From Anseranas semipalmata (Eukaryota > Chordata > Aves > Anseriformes > Anseranatidae), in contig VXAA01003401.1 in NCBI GenBank assembly GCA_013399115.1, positions 562,007-626,006 on the forward strand: 64,000 nt of DNA, written 5' to 3'. The notes under the pieces were generated by a model. It had not been told where the DNA came from and made no database searches. It saw only the letters and a list, made by a program, of their open reading frames with translations. Shown in pieces: positions 1 to 13,205 of this stretch. Both the position numbers and the translations under genes were made by a program. The number at the start of each line of letters is the position of its first letter. Position 1 is the first letter of the stretch.

Positions 1-3000
1 TGTCCCCGCAGTACCGGTGCTAAATACGAGCCTGGTACCTGAAAGGATGCCTGAAGAGCTGGTATCTTCTCGTGCTATAGCTATATGCAGTGCAGACACA
101 TCCTGACATTCCGGATGGAGCTGATGAGGTGAGAAAGGCAGCACACAGCTGTTAAAACCCCCTCGGTATGCTGAGGGGTCTCCACGCTTCTCACGGACAG
201 CAGAACCGTTCTGGTTGCAATAGCCCACGCGACCGGCGAGGCTTGTCAAGGTGAGGGCAGCACGTGGCTCGGCGAAAACAGAAATTGCTGTGGCCGAGCG
301 CTCAGCTGAGAGACCATTCAGAGAGCTTCTTGCGGCTCAGCCAGGAAGGACTTCAGCATGGAACCTGACACCGGGTTCCTACCCTCGCTTCTCCGTGTAC
401 GTTTTGACAGCTGCTAATTCTTTTCATTGCATCTAACAGGGAGCCATTAAAACACCCTGGCACTCTCCTGTACACCAGCTCAGACAGTTAACATTCCCTC
501 GCAAAGTGGTGCGAGGTCCCTCACATAAAACTCCTTTTTCTGGTCCTGGGATAACTCAAAGGAAAGGGTACACAGGGCCTGGGCTAGGCGGCCTTTCTGC
601 TCGGTGGAGAGCAGCCCTCTGCAGCAGCAGCCCAGACACAGAGAAGTCAAATGCCATCTCACAAAGGGCTTCGGCTTCTGTGAATCTACTTCACCTGACA
701 TCAGTAAGGCTTAAAAGACACTCGCCTGAAGTAAGTGCTGCGCTCAAGGACTGCAAAAGGAAACCTAAACAGGGAAAACAGACTGGTCCTTGGCACCAGT
801 CACAAATTTAACCACCACGGTGGCCCAGTGAAGTGGCCCAGGGGTCCCCCAGCAGGTGTGCAAGCTGTTGAAGGTGGGTGCTCAGTCTGACAGGGTGCTG
901 CACAGCGCTCCTGCACCACACACCCACAGAGCGGGAACGCCCATGCGATGCCGTAAGGCCGCGCAGGAGCTGAGCCCCATTCTGCTTCTTTCTGCATGGA
1001 CTCAGATCCTTAAGGGAAAGCCGCTGCTGTTTCTTATACTTGAAAGCTCCATTTCAAAGCAGATGAGTTTTCCTAAATGACTTTTTTCCCCCTCTTAATT
1101 GCATTTGGCTAAGCATCAAACACAAAAGCCTGACTTCCACAGGATTTATTCCCCAAATCAACTCAAGGCATATTCTTTCTGTTCCTAAGCATCAAAGCTT
1201 ACAGAGTACCTCACGTACAAGACCTGACTCTCATATACTTTCTGGTAGACAAAATACAGAAATTCATCCCCATTCTCTATCTTGGCCAACCTGGGATTTC
1301 TGTTTTGTTTTAATCACGTGCTAATACTAGGTTCTTTCCAGTCTGTGTCGTGACAGAGTGCAAAGAGGCATACAGTATGTTTGGATTTGGATGACTGAAA
1401 GTAAAGGAAAACTACTCTTTTGTAACAAACTCAGGGACACTGGTATCACAGATAGCCAGAATACTTACATCTGCTTATTAAAAGCATTTGTTTTTATTAA
1501 TAAGGAGAACCTTGTGCTTCACTCCACTTGCAAAGGATAACGCAGACAGAACTGGAAACTGATACTGAGCAAGCCATGTTTATTACAGGCACATGAAATC
1601 TATATAAAACCTGTAATATAAAGTATTACTGTGTCCTTTTCAACAAGGATTCTACGCCAGCTGACCCAAAAGGATTTGAGCAGGTCCCTCGTTTCACGCC
1701 CCCAAGGCTGACGTTGGGAAGTCACTACCAGGGAGGGTAGTTGGGCACTGCAAGCCGACGTTTGCCAGCACCTTGCCGCCAAACAAAACTCACAGTCTGA
1801 AGCCAAAACGCTTGGGAAGAATCAGGTGGCACCTACAGAGCAAAAGAAAGCCAGGCCAGCAATTCCCAGAGGGACAAATAAGGCTCCTACCACATGAGAT
1901 TTTCCACTACAAACCCAATTCTCGAGTCCAGGGCTTAAGCCAGCTCAGTTCAACCCTGCACAAAGCTCAGCACTGAAGCGCCAGGAGACCGCGCGGTGCC
2001 ACCTGACCGACAAAGTCCAGTCCCTTGCAATCGCAGGTGTCCTGCGCTGCCAGCCACAGCCTCCCCGCTGCATGCCACGATGGGCTGCGGGTCCCTGCGG
2101 GTGCCTTTGGGACCAGACGGGATCTGAGCACAGGTGCTGTGGGCTCTGGTACCAGCCCAGAGGTGGTTTGACACCCGCACGGAGCTGGCCCTGCAGCGCT
2201 GAGGAGCGCTGGGGAGATCGGGTACCCTGCGACCACCTTTCTTGTGCCTGCATCGAGCCACTGGGCTGAGTTCAGTAACAAGATGGCAACCCCGTGAGTG
2301 AAGGTAATCTCGTGCCGTACCCACTGCTTAAACGTGAAAGCGGGACAAATACTCCAAGCCATCAAGGAGTTTTGATTGGATTAGAAGCCCTCTGTGCTTC
2401 ATTATAGTCTCCCTGATGAAGGCAAAAAGCGAAACTACAGCTGGAGAAGAGAGATTAAAAAACCTATTATAACAGTTTAATTATCTGTTATTATTGGATT
2501 AACATTCATTTCTGATCCAGGTGCTCCTAAAATAAATAGCTCAGGTGGTTTATAAGAGCATTGCTTTATTTTGCTGGTGAAATACTTCTGGCCCATGAAA
2601 TGAAAACATGAGCTTTTTTTCAAAGCCAGGTATTCGAAATGAAGAAAGCTTAAGCAAGCACTCCATCTGCCTGTCTTTTTTTTTTTAATTATTTCTTTAT
2701 TTTTGCCTACCCTGAACTTTTGAACTGTTAGCTCTTTTCAACCCAACCTGGAAGACTGGTGTCTCAAAGCGATTAAAAGGTTTTTACGTGTTTTGTAGAC
2801 ACAAGCAACCATTGGAAGGGGAGAGAGAGCCTGCAAACAAACCCTTACATTTCCTGAGCAACGAAAAAATTGCAACCTACGCTCCCGTGTTCCTAGAAGT
2901 CAGAGTTCGTAGAAACCTAGCTCCTAAACGTGGACGCTTGTTTCTCTGCTCGCACAGGTGGGACAGCATATGAGATCCAGGCTTCCCTTGCAGTCCCTCA

Positions 3001-6000
3001 CCTTACAGACACCACGCTGGATCTTAGTGGTCTACCACAGGAGAGAGGAAATGCCCGAAAGACTTTTCGTTCGTTATCAAATAATGGGGCTTCACGTGCT
3101 ACGAGGGTCACCTTGTTTCTCCGCTCTCGCTGGCAGCAAAGCAGCAGCAGTGGAAGCCACAGGCAGACCGGCAGGTTTTTCAGGGCAAACACGTTAGTAA
3201 CATGGAAAACGCAAACTCGGCTCTGCCCGCTGCCACTCCGCGCTCAGGGGCTGCGATAACCTTTCATGCTGGACGTGGCCAGCGCCGATCTGCAGGTTCT
3301 CGCTGCCTCCATCCTTTTGCAGCCCTGCTCCAACACCTCCCCAGCAGATGGATGGAGAAGGCAAGTGGCAACAGAAACTGCACATGAACACCGCCCGGGG
3401 CAAATTAAACGGAGACCACGCACAAATCATGCACACAGCTCACCCAGGAGCCAGCCCTTTCCATTACAACACAGTGCGACTTACAGGAGACAAAAGCTCT
3501 TGTCCCCTTTCCGCACTGAGATCGTTCAGCAGCTCTCCTCTTCACCCTGGCTTAGAGGGGCTCTGTTAGGCTCTTCTCTTTCTTCCCCTTTTCTAAAGCA
3601 AATTTGCAGTGCAACTCCACTGAAACTGGGGAGCAGTGCTCTATTTCCCCTCACACCTCTGCATGATGCCGCAGTCCACACGCTCCTGAAGGTGTCTGGC
3701 ACACCTACTTTTAGAATTACTTTTTTTCTTTTGTTCGGAACAGCTGTAGCTGGCCCCTGCTTGGGTCAAAAAGCCAAACTAAGCCCCCACGTGCCAGCAA
3801 CAAGATTAAAAGCCACAGCTAGTGCATCAGACTTAAAACTGCTCCACTTAAACTAAGAAATTCTCTTAGATTTTCATTCTTCTCCAGCGTGAAATGCGCA
3901 GGATAGACCATCATACAAACTGAGCTGAGGGGTACTGGTTTAAAGCAAGCCCGCTTCCATTTAACGCCCAGAAGGGAACACTGCAAGGCACTGCTCTGAG
4001 CTCCCATGCATCACAGGCCACAAGAACAGTCCAAAAGAACCCTGCATTCTGCAGCGCTGCCGAGGAACTTCTCCCTGAGCAACACCGTTTTGTTCCCCTC
4101 TTGGTGTTGACAGCTGGGTCAGCAAAACCCAAGCCTTTTGCCTGGAACTGTGCGATAGTTCAGCAGCCGCTGCACTCTGAGCTGAGCTGAGCACACAAAA
4201 CAGCAAAGGGAAAGAAGAACGAGGCAGAAGTGGAACCTGGAGCCGGAATTATTGTTCACCTGGAGTCCGAGCTACAGCTGGTTTAGCCCAGTGAGGCCAA
4301 TGGCCTTGTGCAGATGTCCATCGGCTGAAGCAACAGCTATGAGCCCGTCCCTCATGAAATAGTTCTCATTAAGTTCCCTTTCTGTGTCTTACTGCCATTA
4401 CCTTTGCCACGTTGATTTGACCAACTAAACCTACTCAGTCTTTTCTAATGCATAAATCACAGATACTATTGCTCCTTTCTTAAACACCCCGCAGTACAAC
4501 AAACTTACCTCCTCCTTCCCTCAGTGTCGATTTGCGCCCAGCTTGCCCGAAGGACTCCCTGGGGCAGTGGCTATGGGAAAGCCCGTGCCGCTGCTCCCTC
4601 TGACCCCTGGCAGGACGGCAGAAGCAGGGGCAGCCCCCCAGCACTGCTTCAAAGGATGCCCTAATGCCAGCCACAGACTGTATTTTTCACTGCCTGCGTG
4701 GAACCATCACCCAGGCGGGTACGCTCCCCCTTGAAGCAGGGGCGTGAAGTGAAAGACTGATCAGAATTTACCCAGGCGAGGAGGAAGACACCTGCGAGGC
4801 AGGGAGGATGCCTGCGTGGCCTCAGCGGCTGGAGATCAAACAGATCCCACATTGGCCTGGTCTCGCTGTTGTCTCGGTGTGGCTGTGGCAATACTTCAGT
4901 CTCAAACTGAGCATCAGCTCCTCCACCATTGAGGCCAAACGCAATCGCTTGCAGCGCCAAGCCCCAGCAAGCCCAACGAAAGCTAAAATAGCCACAAGGA
5001 GACAGCAGCACGAAGCTTTACCTCCTGCTTCGAACGCAATTCTTCATTCAGCCTCTGCCCCGTGGGGCTGCTGGGGCCCCCCCATGGTTATACCCAAGGG
5101 TAGTACTGCTAGCGCCAGGAAAAACACCAGCACAGTCTGTTTTACATTAAGTTATGAACTATTTAGCCTCCGCCCCCACACTTAGAAGTTTATGCATTCA
5201 CCACAAGACAAGGGGCAGGGAAGAGGGTTGTGCTATCTCGCTCTGATACCTGCTCTCCCTTAAGGCCTCAGCAGAGCAAGAGGCATCCTTCTTTACTGCT
5301 CTCATCCAGACCAGTTAAGCTCAGTCGTCCCCTCTGTCAAGTACTGACAAGGCTGTCATGATCGCTGTGCCATCCAAGTACCTGGCAAATAGGCACCTCC
5401 AGACGCAGCGGGTAAGGTTAGCTGTTTCGGGCTCTCATCGTGCAGCTCAGTGCTAATACTGAACCCTCCTGGGGACAGACAGACAACTTCCTATACTGCA
5501 TTTATGCACAAAAGTATGGATCAGGAACCCTGTATGAGCTGGAGCTCACCAGTGCTCCCATAAAGTCATGTGGGGTCTCAGTCAGGACTCCATCTGAAAC
5601 AGTGCTAAAAAATGGCTTTTTGCATATCCTCAAAGCATCCCTAATTTATGTAGCTCCAACAGATCCCCTGATGCATTCAATAAGCTCTGTGGCAGAAGCA
5701 TGGAAGTAATTTCCTTCAGACAGTGGAGAAATCACTATTTCACTATACTATTTATATAAATAACAAGGCCTGACCAAGCCAATTGTCATGAACAGGTTTA
5801 CCCTGAAATCTGATTCCAGGTAACTCCAGTGCGCTCTGGTATTGAGTCAGGAGTGCCTTATTTCATCCATTCTGGAAACTGGTTGTACTTTAAGAATGAA
5901 GGTGCTCACAGAGAACGGACAGAATAGATACTGCAATTTGAAGTCACTGTCTTAATCTGAACATCTTTTCAATAATATATGAGACTTTACTGTACATACA

Positions 6001-8580
6001 GTTGCTTTTTCTGACTTTTTTTTTTTTTTTTTAAATCTACAAGTGCTTCCTGTACCAAGGCTTGCTGCTTCCCTATGTTGACCTGCTCTCCCGCTGTTCC
6101 GGACAGCACAGAGGGAAATACGTGGCAGCACCAGGGCTGGACCAGCACTGCCTTCTAGTCCCACCTACATCCCTACAAGAGATGATGCTCAGCAGGAGCA
6201 CAAAAGCCACAGCAAAGAGCAGGTCAGTGAGAAGCTGAAGCGTGGGGAAACGGGATTTCCCTCCTCTCCCCAGCAGGTGTGTCTGGAACAGGTCACCCTG
6301 AGAGGTTTCAAGCAGGGGCGAGACCAGATGGTCTCCAGAGATCCCTTCCAACCTCAGCTGTTGTGTGCTTCCAGGATCCACATGCAGACCCGTCTGCCCA
6401 GGCAGCGCCTCTGGGTACAGCAGCTACAGAAACACTCACCCTGACAGCAAGCAAGCTCTTCCTCCTGCTAATGCTGTTGATGAGAGCTTGTGTCTTCCCT
6501 GACCTTGAAGCTGTGTTATCTGCTTTGGCTGCGAGAAGGCGATAATAGCTCCTGACAATGGCAAGAGTCAGCTCTGAGCCGGTGGAACAGGAAATCCCAT
6601 TTCTCAAGCCCTTCAAAGCCTGCCAGCCTGCCTGGCACAGTTTCTCTCAGCAGCACTCAGCAAGATTACAGCACTAAAAATAACCCACACAATACGTTGT
6701 GCATTAAGGAGAAGAAAAGACTCGCCCTCGATGTGGGTTTCCCTTCCACTTGGCCTCAAGTGTCCCCAGCCAGTTGAACTGCTAGGGTTTTGTTCTCCAA
6801 ATTAAGCAGGAGCTGCAGCTGTTGAAGTGGTTTTAAATAAAATAAGGAGATTAAAGGGTACAACAAAGAGCTAAGATACTTTCCAGTTTTTAAACAAGTG
6901 TCTCTCTCCCCTCCCAGTTGTTTTCTATAATAAGAAACTCAGAACTAAATCTGTTTCCTTACCAGAACACTCTGCCCTTCTTTCACGAGCTCATGTACAA
7001 TCCTTAGTGTGTAATACAGCTGAAATGAAGCAAAGGTACGAGGAGCAGTCCTGCAGACTTGCATACAGCAGGCGATCCCTGTGGGCATTCTGCTGCAGTA
7101 CCTCAGAGAACACCCAGGCCTGGTGGGTTAAAGCACTGAATCGGCAGGAAGAAAGGCACACCTTGTAGCAATAGGCACCAGAATTAGCAGTACCTGGAGG
7201 CCTTACACAAGTGTTGCTGTTTTACAAACACTGCCCTTCGCCTCTGCCTAGCATGACCCATTAAAGCCCAGTCAGTTGTATCAGATCACTTTCATTAAAG
7301 CCAGCCTGACTAGGGAAGACGTTTTCATGCATCGCTTGCAAGGCTTGGACAATTTGCATTAATGCTGTTGAACACCACTGACTTCTTTCTCAGCCCCCAA
7401 ACAGACTGTACACTGACATGTGGCGATGAGAATTACCTTCACAACTACTGCCTCAGCTGCTCATTTGATGCATATACAGAATTTATTGCTTATATAGCAC
7501 ATGTCATGTACTGGTTCAATTAATAACAGTTCACCTTGAGCATAAATGCATTTTTCATGTATGCATTAGCTAAACAAACTTCATATGCAAGTGTGCACAG
7601 ACAAATAGAAAATGTCAACTAGTGTCTTACACACTTCCATTGTCTTCAGTTTACACTCAGAACGTTGTACGTTGTGTTGTTCTACACAGAAAATCAGAGA
7701 GATGAAGGTTAAATGCAGCAAGTGTTTTAGGCCCTGGGCCCGAGGGGCTGGGCTCTCAAAGAGAACTGGAGAGCTGCAGAGCTCAGAACCACAGCAAACA
7801 ACGGACCGGTGTCACGGCTGGAGGCATCTCAGCAGCCATCACCTGGTGGTGGGGCTGGATGAAGGCAACAGCCTGCACCTGGCAGCAGCCCTCCACCGGG
7901 GGGCATACCAAAGTCCTCTGCTGCATTTACCACTTGCCTCCTGATTCAAGCTACAAAACAGAAAAGGGTGTTTTGCAGAGAACAGGTTAAATATACAAAC
8001 CCACTTCACTCACAAGCACAGCCTCTCCTATGCATTAAAGATGAAAATAAAACATCAGGTAGCTGGAGACGGTGTTACAACATGACCAAATAAGAAGGCA
8101 GAATGAACGTGGGTAGGCTCAAAGCACAAGGTCCTCTGCTTTGCAAACTCATTGTTCTCTTCTTATAGCTTTTGGACACCATAATTAGCAATAAAAGGGA
8201 CCATAATTACTACTGGAGACATAAAAAGATCATACAAATTCATGGACATTTCTGAAAACATAGGAAAAGTGAGAGAAATATCTAAAAGCAGCATAAATCT
8301 GCTGCCCCATCGCTGTTAAATCCCATTCCCCTACACTATGCTCTAGTCCAGCATCTCCTTCCACTTCAGAGCTGTGAATGACACGCAGCTAGTGCCCAGT
8401 TCTGGGTTTCCAGTGTTACAGAGCACAAGTCCTGCAGCGTTTGTGACTCTCTTTGTTTTTGTCTTCTCTACTCCACTGACGCTGCTGCTTCCCTCTCCCC
8501 TCGGGTTTTAGCAGGCCGGTAAATCCCCAAAAAACTTTAAAAACAGTCCCGCTTTTTTCAAGATAAGAGTGTCCTTTGTA
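1..8580. other. intergenic sequence without recognised genes
   Basis: I found no exon, RNA gene or conserved protein segment on either strand. The interval has moderate GC content, short homopolymers (for example T near 2678-2687 and 6017-6032), and a CR1 3'-end scrap near 6300. AATAAA matches on the plus strand occur at about 6836 and 8046, which could be poly(A) signals of a convergent plus-strand neighbour such as MOB2 (its position in mammals), but no coding exon supports this. The longest open frame (3266-3856, plus) has no recognisable product and looks like chance. Confidence 0.6.
6295..6370 (+). mobile_element. CR1 LINE 3'-end fragment
   Basis: The stretch reads GACCAGATGGTCTCCAGAGA followed by TCCCTTCCAACCTCAGCTGTTGTGTG, the usual tail of avian CR1 elements (GACTAGATGATCTCCAGAGG-type, then TCCCTTCCAACC). 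It is old and its terminal ATTCTGTG repeats are eroded. The left edge is uncertain and could reach about 6240. Confidence 0.7.
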
Positions 8581-9450
8581 CAAGTAACGCGTGTGGCACC
8601 TTTGGGACCTCCTGCACCCGCAGGGTGCCAGCCGCAGGGGAAGGCCGCGGGCCCTACCTCCACAGGAGGTGCTGCCATGAGCGCCAACCTCCAGAGATGC
8701 CACCTGCCAGGACCACCAGCCCGGCCACAGCCTTCCTCATGACGCCCCTGGGACACGATAGCTGCCGAGACGCCCCTCTCCTCTCCTCACCTCACCTCTT
8801 CTCACCTCACCGACGCACCCTCTTCCCGACGGTGTACATACCCTGCCTGCACGCAGGACGAGGTTGCCACCCGCAGGCCTGGGAACCAAACCCTTGGGGA
8901 GCAGCTCCAGCTGCACCCCGACCTGGGCTGCAGCCTCAGGCGGGGGCCACACAAACATGGAGGCGCTGAGGCGGCGGCGGTTCCTCTCGCTTTCCGTGGT
9001 GGGCCCCTGCAACGGGGCAGTGCCAGATGCCCGACCACCACCGCGGCCCTCCCCTCCCGCTCCCCGCAGGCCCCACAGGGACAGGGACACGGGGAGGCAG
9101 GTTTCACGGGCCGCTCCAACCCTGCTGCCCTGTGGCGGCAGTTCCTCCGACCCTCCCAGCACCCGGCGTCACAGAGGGTGAGGGCCCTCACAGCGGGCGG
9201 CCCAGGGCCACTTCGCTTCGTTGGCAACGACTTGCCTCATGATTGCGTGCGCAGCGGCGGCAGCACCGTGTGGGGGTCCCCTTCCCTCCCCAGAGTGCTC
9301 CAGGGGATCTTGGAGATTTGGAGTGGTGCCTCTGGGGCAACGAGGGGGAAGTGTGAGGCAGATGGGGCTGGGGATGGCCGCGGCCAAAGGGATGGAGACG
9401 CATCCAGGCAGGTCTCTTTCTCTTAGGGGTGTGCCAGCCGACCGCTGAGC
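8580..9450. promoter_or_regulatory. CpG island-like segment without an assigned gene
   Basis: GC content rises sharply and CpG is frequent: a hand count gives about 31 CpG in 8881-9300, an observed/expected ratio around 0.6. Clusters such as GGCGCTGAGGCGGCGGCGG and GCGTGCGCAGCGGCGGCAGC are visible. No TATA box or coding exon was recognised. The segment lies about 0.7 kb beyond the inferred 3' end of BRSK2, so it is not that gene's promoter. It could be a promoter for an unannotated transcript, an orphan island or a conserved regulatory region. Confidence 0.55.
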
Positions 9451-10084
9451 CTGTGAGGGGAACTGCCAGGCTGGGGTGGGAACCTGGATGTTACAAATCC
9501 AGCATCAATGTGACCGCCCCAATGCTGTGAGAGATGCACGACAAGCCAGCAGCCGCACGAACCAACCAGCAAAACAGCCCAATGCAATTCCAGGGACGTA
9601 CCTGATAGGCTTTTTCAAATGTATGGGACTGAGATAGTGTTTCAGGCAGGGAGTGTGGAGAAATCCTTCCTATGCTAAATCTGGAAGCAACGTGAGAAGC
9701 TCAGGTTAGAGATGAGAATAACCATCATCAGCAACAGGTTTTGGTACAGCGGTTTTCTTCCAGACCAGATCTGGGGGGTTTGACTTCTCTGTAATTTGGA
9801 TTCATCCTTTTCAATGTGTTACTGTGAAAACCAGACCTACGGGGTTGAACTCTGCCCGTGCACGGCGTGCTTGGCTGGGATGCCAGAGCACTCTGGGCGC
9901 AGCACATCCAGACCCCGAAACCACAACGAGACAATGTTAATTCCACAACCAGGAGGATGGTGCCTCACGCGCCGGCCATCTGCTTCTGCTTCAGCATAGA
10001 AAGCAGGGATATGGTACTTACCGGGTCTGACACTGGTGGGAGGAGGTTCTTTTTCATGGACATAAACAAGACACTCAACAGCTA
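9451..10084. other. intergenic gap between CpG island and BRSK2 3' end
   Basis: This is unique sequence of about 630 bases. I recognise no gene, repeat or RNA in it. Confidence 0.6.
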
Positions 10085-10102
10085 GTATCTTTACTGAATG
10101 AA

Positions 10103-10108
10103 TTTATT
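10103..10108 (-). terminator. probable distal poly(A) signal of BRSK2 (AATAAA)
   Basis: The plus strand reads TTTATT, hence AATAAA in the BRSK2 transcript. A GT-rich stretch (TGTTGAGTGTCTTGTTTATG on the minus strand, around 10061-10080) follows 22-45 nt downstream, the usual arrangement for cleavage around 10080-10090. Beyond it towards position 1 no further BRSK2-like sequence is seen. Confidence 0.65.
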
Positions 10109-10202
10109 GGTTTTTGAACTAAAGTTGCTCACAGTTATTTAACAAGGGATACATCAGATTTTTTTGTCCATTTTAAACCATTAAATAATGTCAGTTTGTG
10201 TC

Positions 10203-10231
10203 TGTATATGTGTGTGTGCGCGCGTGTGTGT
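10203..10231. repeat. alternating purine-pyrimidine tract (TG/CG)
   Basis: Twenty-nine consecutive bases alternate pyrimidine and purine, with a central GCGCGCG flanked by TG repeats. Such tracts favour Z-DNA. It lies near the 3' end of the BRSK2 3' UTR, where the transcript would carry CA repeats. Confidence 0.85.
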
Positions 10232-10664
10232 CTTCAAAGTACAAAATAGGAAGGATAACAAGAGGTATTGCTTTCATTTATTCTTATATCTTGTGTAAGT
10301 AATCCCCTTCCTGCTTGTACCACATGGGTTTTGCTGATATAGGTATTTTTAAATTATTATTATTATTTTGTATTGAAATCCCAGCCTTTTGTAGAGGTAC
10401 AATGTAACAGAAGCATCAAAATCTATACACAAGGGAAGAGAAAAGAGGGAAAAGAAGGACGGGGGTGATGGGAGGGGAGCTTGGAGGAGAAGTAGAGAGA
10501 GGGCGGAGGCAGGAAAGACAACGAAAGCAAAAGAGACTAATTTACAGCAATGTCATGCAATTAAAACTGCCCCCCTCTCCTGCACCCTTGCCTCCCCCCC
10601 TCCCCAGCCATCACCCCCTGGTGTCTGACATGCACACAGCAATACGAGAGAAAGGGTTAAGAAT

Positions 10665-10704
10665 AGGGAAAATAAATAAATAAATAAAAACGAAAAATAA
10701 AATA
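10665..10704. repeat. AAAT tetranucleotide repeat
   Basis: The plus strand reads repeated AAAT units (AAATAAATAAATAAATAAAA) followed by AAATAAAATAAAT. It is a short microsatellite within the 3' UTR. Confidence 0.85.
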
Positions 10705-11380
10705 AATCCCTCCCATTTGGGGGAATGGGGAAACAGGGCCAAAGTCAAAGGTCTTTGCCCCAGTTGTGTCTTTAAAAATTCTTTTTAATCTTCAAACCTA
10801 TGTACAAGTAAAACTGGTCCAAGAAGGGGAAAAATGATTAAAAAAACCAACAACGACAACAACAACAAAAAAGAACTCATCCAACATTATCATTAAAAAA
10901 AAATAATCTTGCGATACAACATACACCCATAGGAACCCAACGAGCAGCAATCGAAGGTCATAAAAGAGCTGAACACTAATGCTAAGCCTACATTCTTAAA
11001 ATCTCAGTCAAGAAGTACTTCTCACTGTGTTTTGTCTTCCACGCGTAAAACCACATTTTTTTGTTTGTTTAACCTTTGAGCTTGGGCCAGAATAAGTTAC
11101 ACTTGGTCACATAACTCCTGAGGAGGTGGAAAAAAGGCGACAATTCTTCTTTCTCAAAGTCACAAGATGAACACTTACAGGGTTTCTGTGTCTTTTTTCC
11201 CCCTCCTCCACAAAATAAATAAGAATCAATGTTGCCTCTACACAGTTATTAAACAGAAGATATATCTAACAGCTTATTTTTTTTAAATATATATATATGT
11301 ATATATAAATAACCAAGACCTAATAACTGAAACACAAAAAGAAGGTCCCCATCCACCCAATCCCACCCTCCTCCCCTTCA

Positions 11381-11403
11381 GAAAAAAAAAAAAAAAAAAA
11401 AAN
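11381..11403. repeat. poly(A) tract with an undetermined base
   Basis: About 22 A bases are followed by a single N at 11403, then further A-rich sequence. The N marks sequencing uncertainty in the homopolymer. Confidence 0.9.
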
Positions 11404-12067
11404 AAAGAAAAAGAAAAAACAAACAAACAAACAAAACTTTATAAAAATATCTTGCAGTAATTTTTAAAGTTTACAGTAGCTTCGTGATTAAGTCTCCCAT
11501 TGCCCTGACTCCACCTTGTCTTGCTCAGATGAACTAAGTGCCAGTGATTTGCACACACACACACACAGGAAATAAAACCCAAGATAAGTCTCTTTTCTTC
11601 CTCCTCTTCATCTTCTTTTTTTCTTTTCTTTTTTTTTTTTTATAGAAAAAAAACACCCAAGCCAACAAATGAAATCGGTAACTTAAAGAAATAATAATAC
11701 TGATATCAATGCAGCACTAGCAACACAACAATTGCCTCTAAATGCAGGGTGTGGTGGAGGATCCAGCTGGTGGAAGAAGGTCCCAGCACGGTGGCACAGT
11801 GGCAGGGAGCTGACAGATGGGGAGGAAGGTGTCGAAGGAGGAACAGCAGTAGCAGCAGCAGCAACTGTGCCTGGTGGCGGGAGAGACAGTCCTTGGCAGA
11901 GTCTTGTCCCTCTTCTTTGCTACCAGAAGTTGCCTTTTCCCTAAGTTTTAATGTTTTGTTTGTATGTGTTTATTCATTTAACCCCCTCTCCCTCCTAAGT
12001 TTATTCCTTTCCCCTTCCAGCAGGTCAAAAAGTAAAATGATACAGTATAAAAAAAAAATAAATATTT

Positions 12068-12140
12068 TGTGTATATATATATATGTATGTATGTATATTT
12101 ATATGAAAATATACACACATATATACATGTATATATAAAA
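12068..12140. repeat. TA/TATG-rich repeat with hairpin potential
   Basis: GTATATATATATATGTATG and its continuation are followed, after ATATGAAA, by ATATACACACATATATACAT, so the two halves can pair as an imperfect hairpin in DNA or in the 3' UTR transcript. Confidence 0.7.
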
Positions 12141-12966
12141 AAGGGGGCAAAAGAAAAGGAAAAGGTGGTGGGGAGAAAAAGAAGGTTAAGAAAATCCCGT
12201 GATGAAGCTCCCCAATATTGTCTTGGTTCAACGCTTAGTTTTGAGTTGCTCCTGGCTGGTTTCTGATGAGAACGCGCTCTGGATTCACAAAGCTCCTGCT
12301 ACCCCATCTCCTTCCCCACGCCCTCCCCTCCGGGCTGCGTTCACCTGCGCGGACAGAAGTTGCCAAGGGCAAAGGTTTCACTCCAACAATTTGCAACCTC
12401 CTTTCAGCCCAGACTGTGCAATCCCGTAACTGAGCAGATCTCTCTTGTGGAGCACCAAAAAAGAAAAAGAGAGGAAAAAAAAAAAAAAAGCGTGCACTGG
12501 GGAGGTGTTTGGGGAGAAGTGGGGGAGAAACCCACTTCCTGAAGGGAGAGGGGAGGCTGGGAACCTCAAACAGGACTGGTCCTTGGACAGTCTACATCGG
12601 TTGCCTTCCGTCAACAAGTGTCCGCAGAGCACAGAAGGTGAAGCCGTGGCTGACATGTTAACTTTTCGGGATAATTCCTGGTAGCAGAGCGGAAACAAGT
12701 GGTGTCGTCAGAAACACAGAGAGAGCATGAACAGAACAAGAAACAAAACAAAAGAAAAGAAAACAAAAAAATAATAATAATAAAAAAAAAATCAGGAAGG
12801 AGAAAAAAGAAAAACATTCAAAAAAAGGGAGGAAAAAAAAAAACAATCAAAAAAACCACAACCCAAGATCTGTCGAACTGGGTTTGTCATCTGTGCTACC
12901 TTTTCTTTTCTTTCTTTTCTTTTCATTCTTTCATTCGTTTGTTTTTGTGTTTGTTTCTGAGATATA

Positions 12967-12983
12967 NNNNNNNNNNNNNNNNN
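12967..12983. other. assembly gap (17 N) with duplicated flanks
   Basis: The 17 undetermined bases are flanked on both sides by TTTCTGAGATATA (12954-12966 and 12984-12996). The identical edges suggest that two contig ends overlap and that no real sequence is missing. Confidence 0.9.
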
Positions 12984-13205
12984 TTTCTGAGATATATATT
13001 ATATATCATATATAAATATATATATGTATATATATACAGTCATTCCTTCATACAAAATTTGTCTATAGACAGTTTTGTACTGTTGTGGCAAGGTATATAC
13101 ATCCTTCTAGTTTAGAGGCTAGCTTGCTAAGGAATATTCTTTCATTCTTTCTTGCTTTTTTGTTTTTGTTTTTGATTTTTTTCTAAGTTATTTAATTTTT
13201 ATGTG

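Noticed and set aside
3266..3856. 196-codon open frame on the plus strand
   Set aside because: No recognisable domain or homologue and no splice or promoter context. It is in intergenic sequence and best explained by chance.
7612..7944. 110-codon open frame on the plus strand
   Set aside because: No homology recognised and no gene context. Composition resembles the surrounding non-coding sequence.
1..10000. Expected convergent neighbour MOB2
   Set aside because: In mammals MOB2 faces the BRSK2 3' end, but I could not find its conserved zinc-binding Mob domain segments in any frame here. It may lie to the left of the window.
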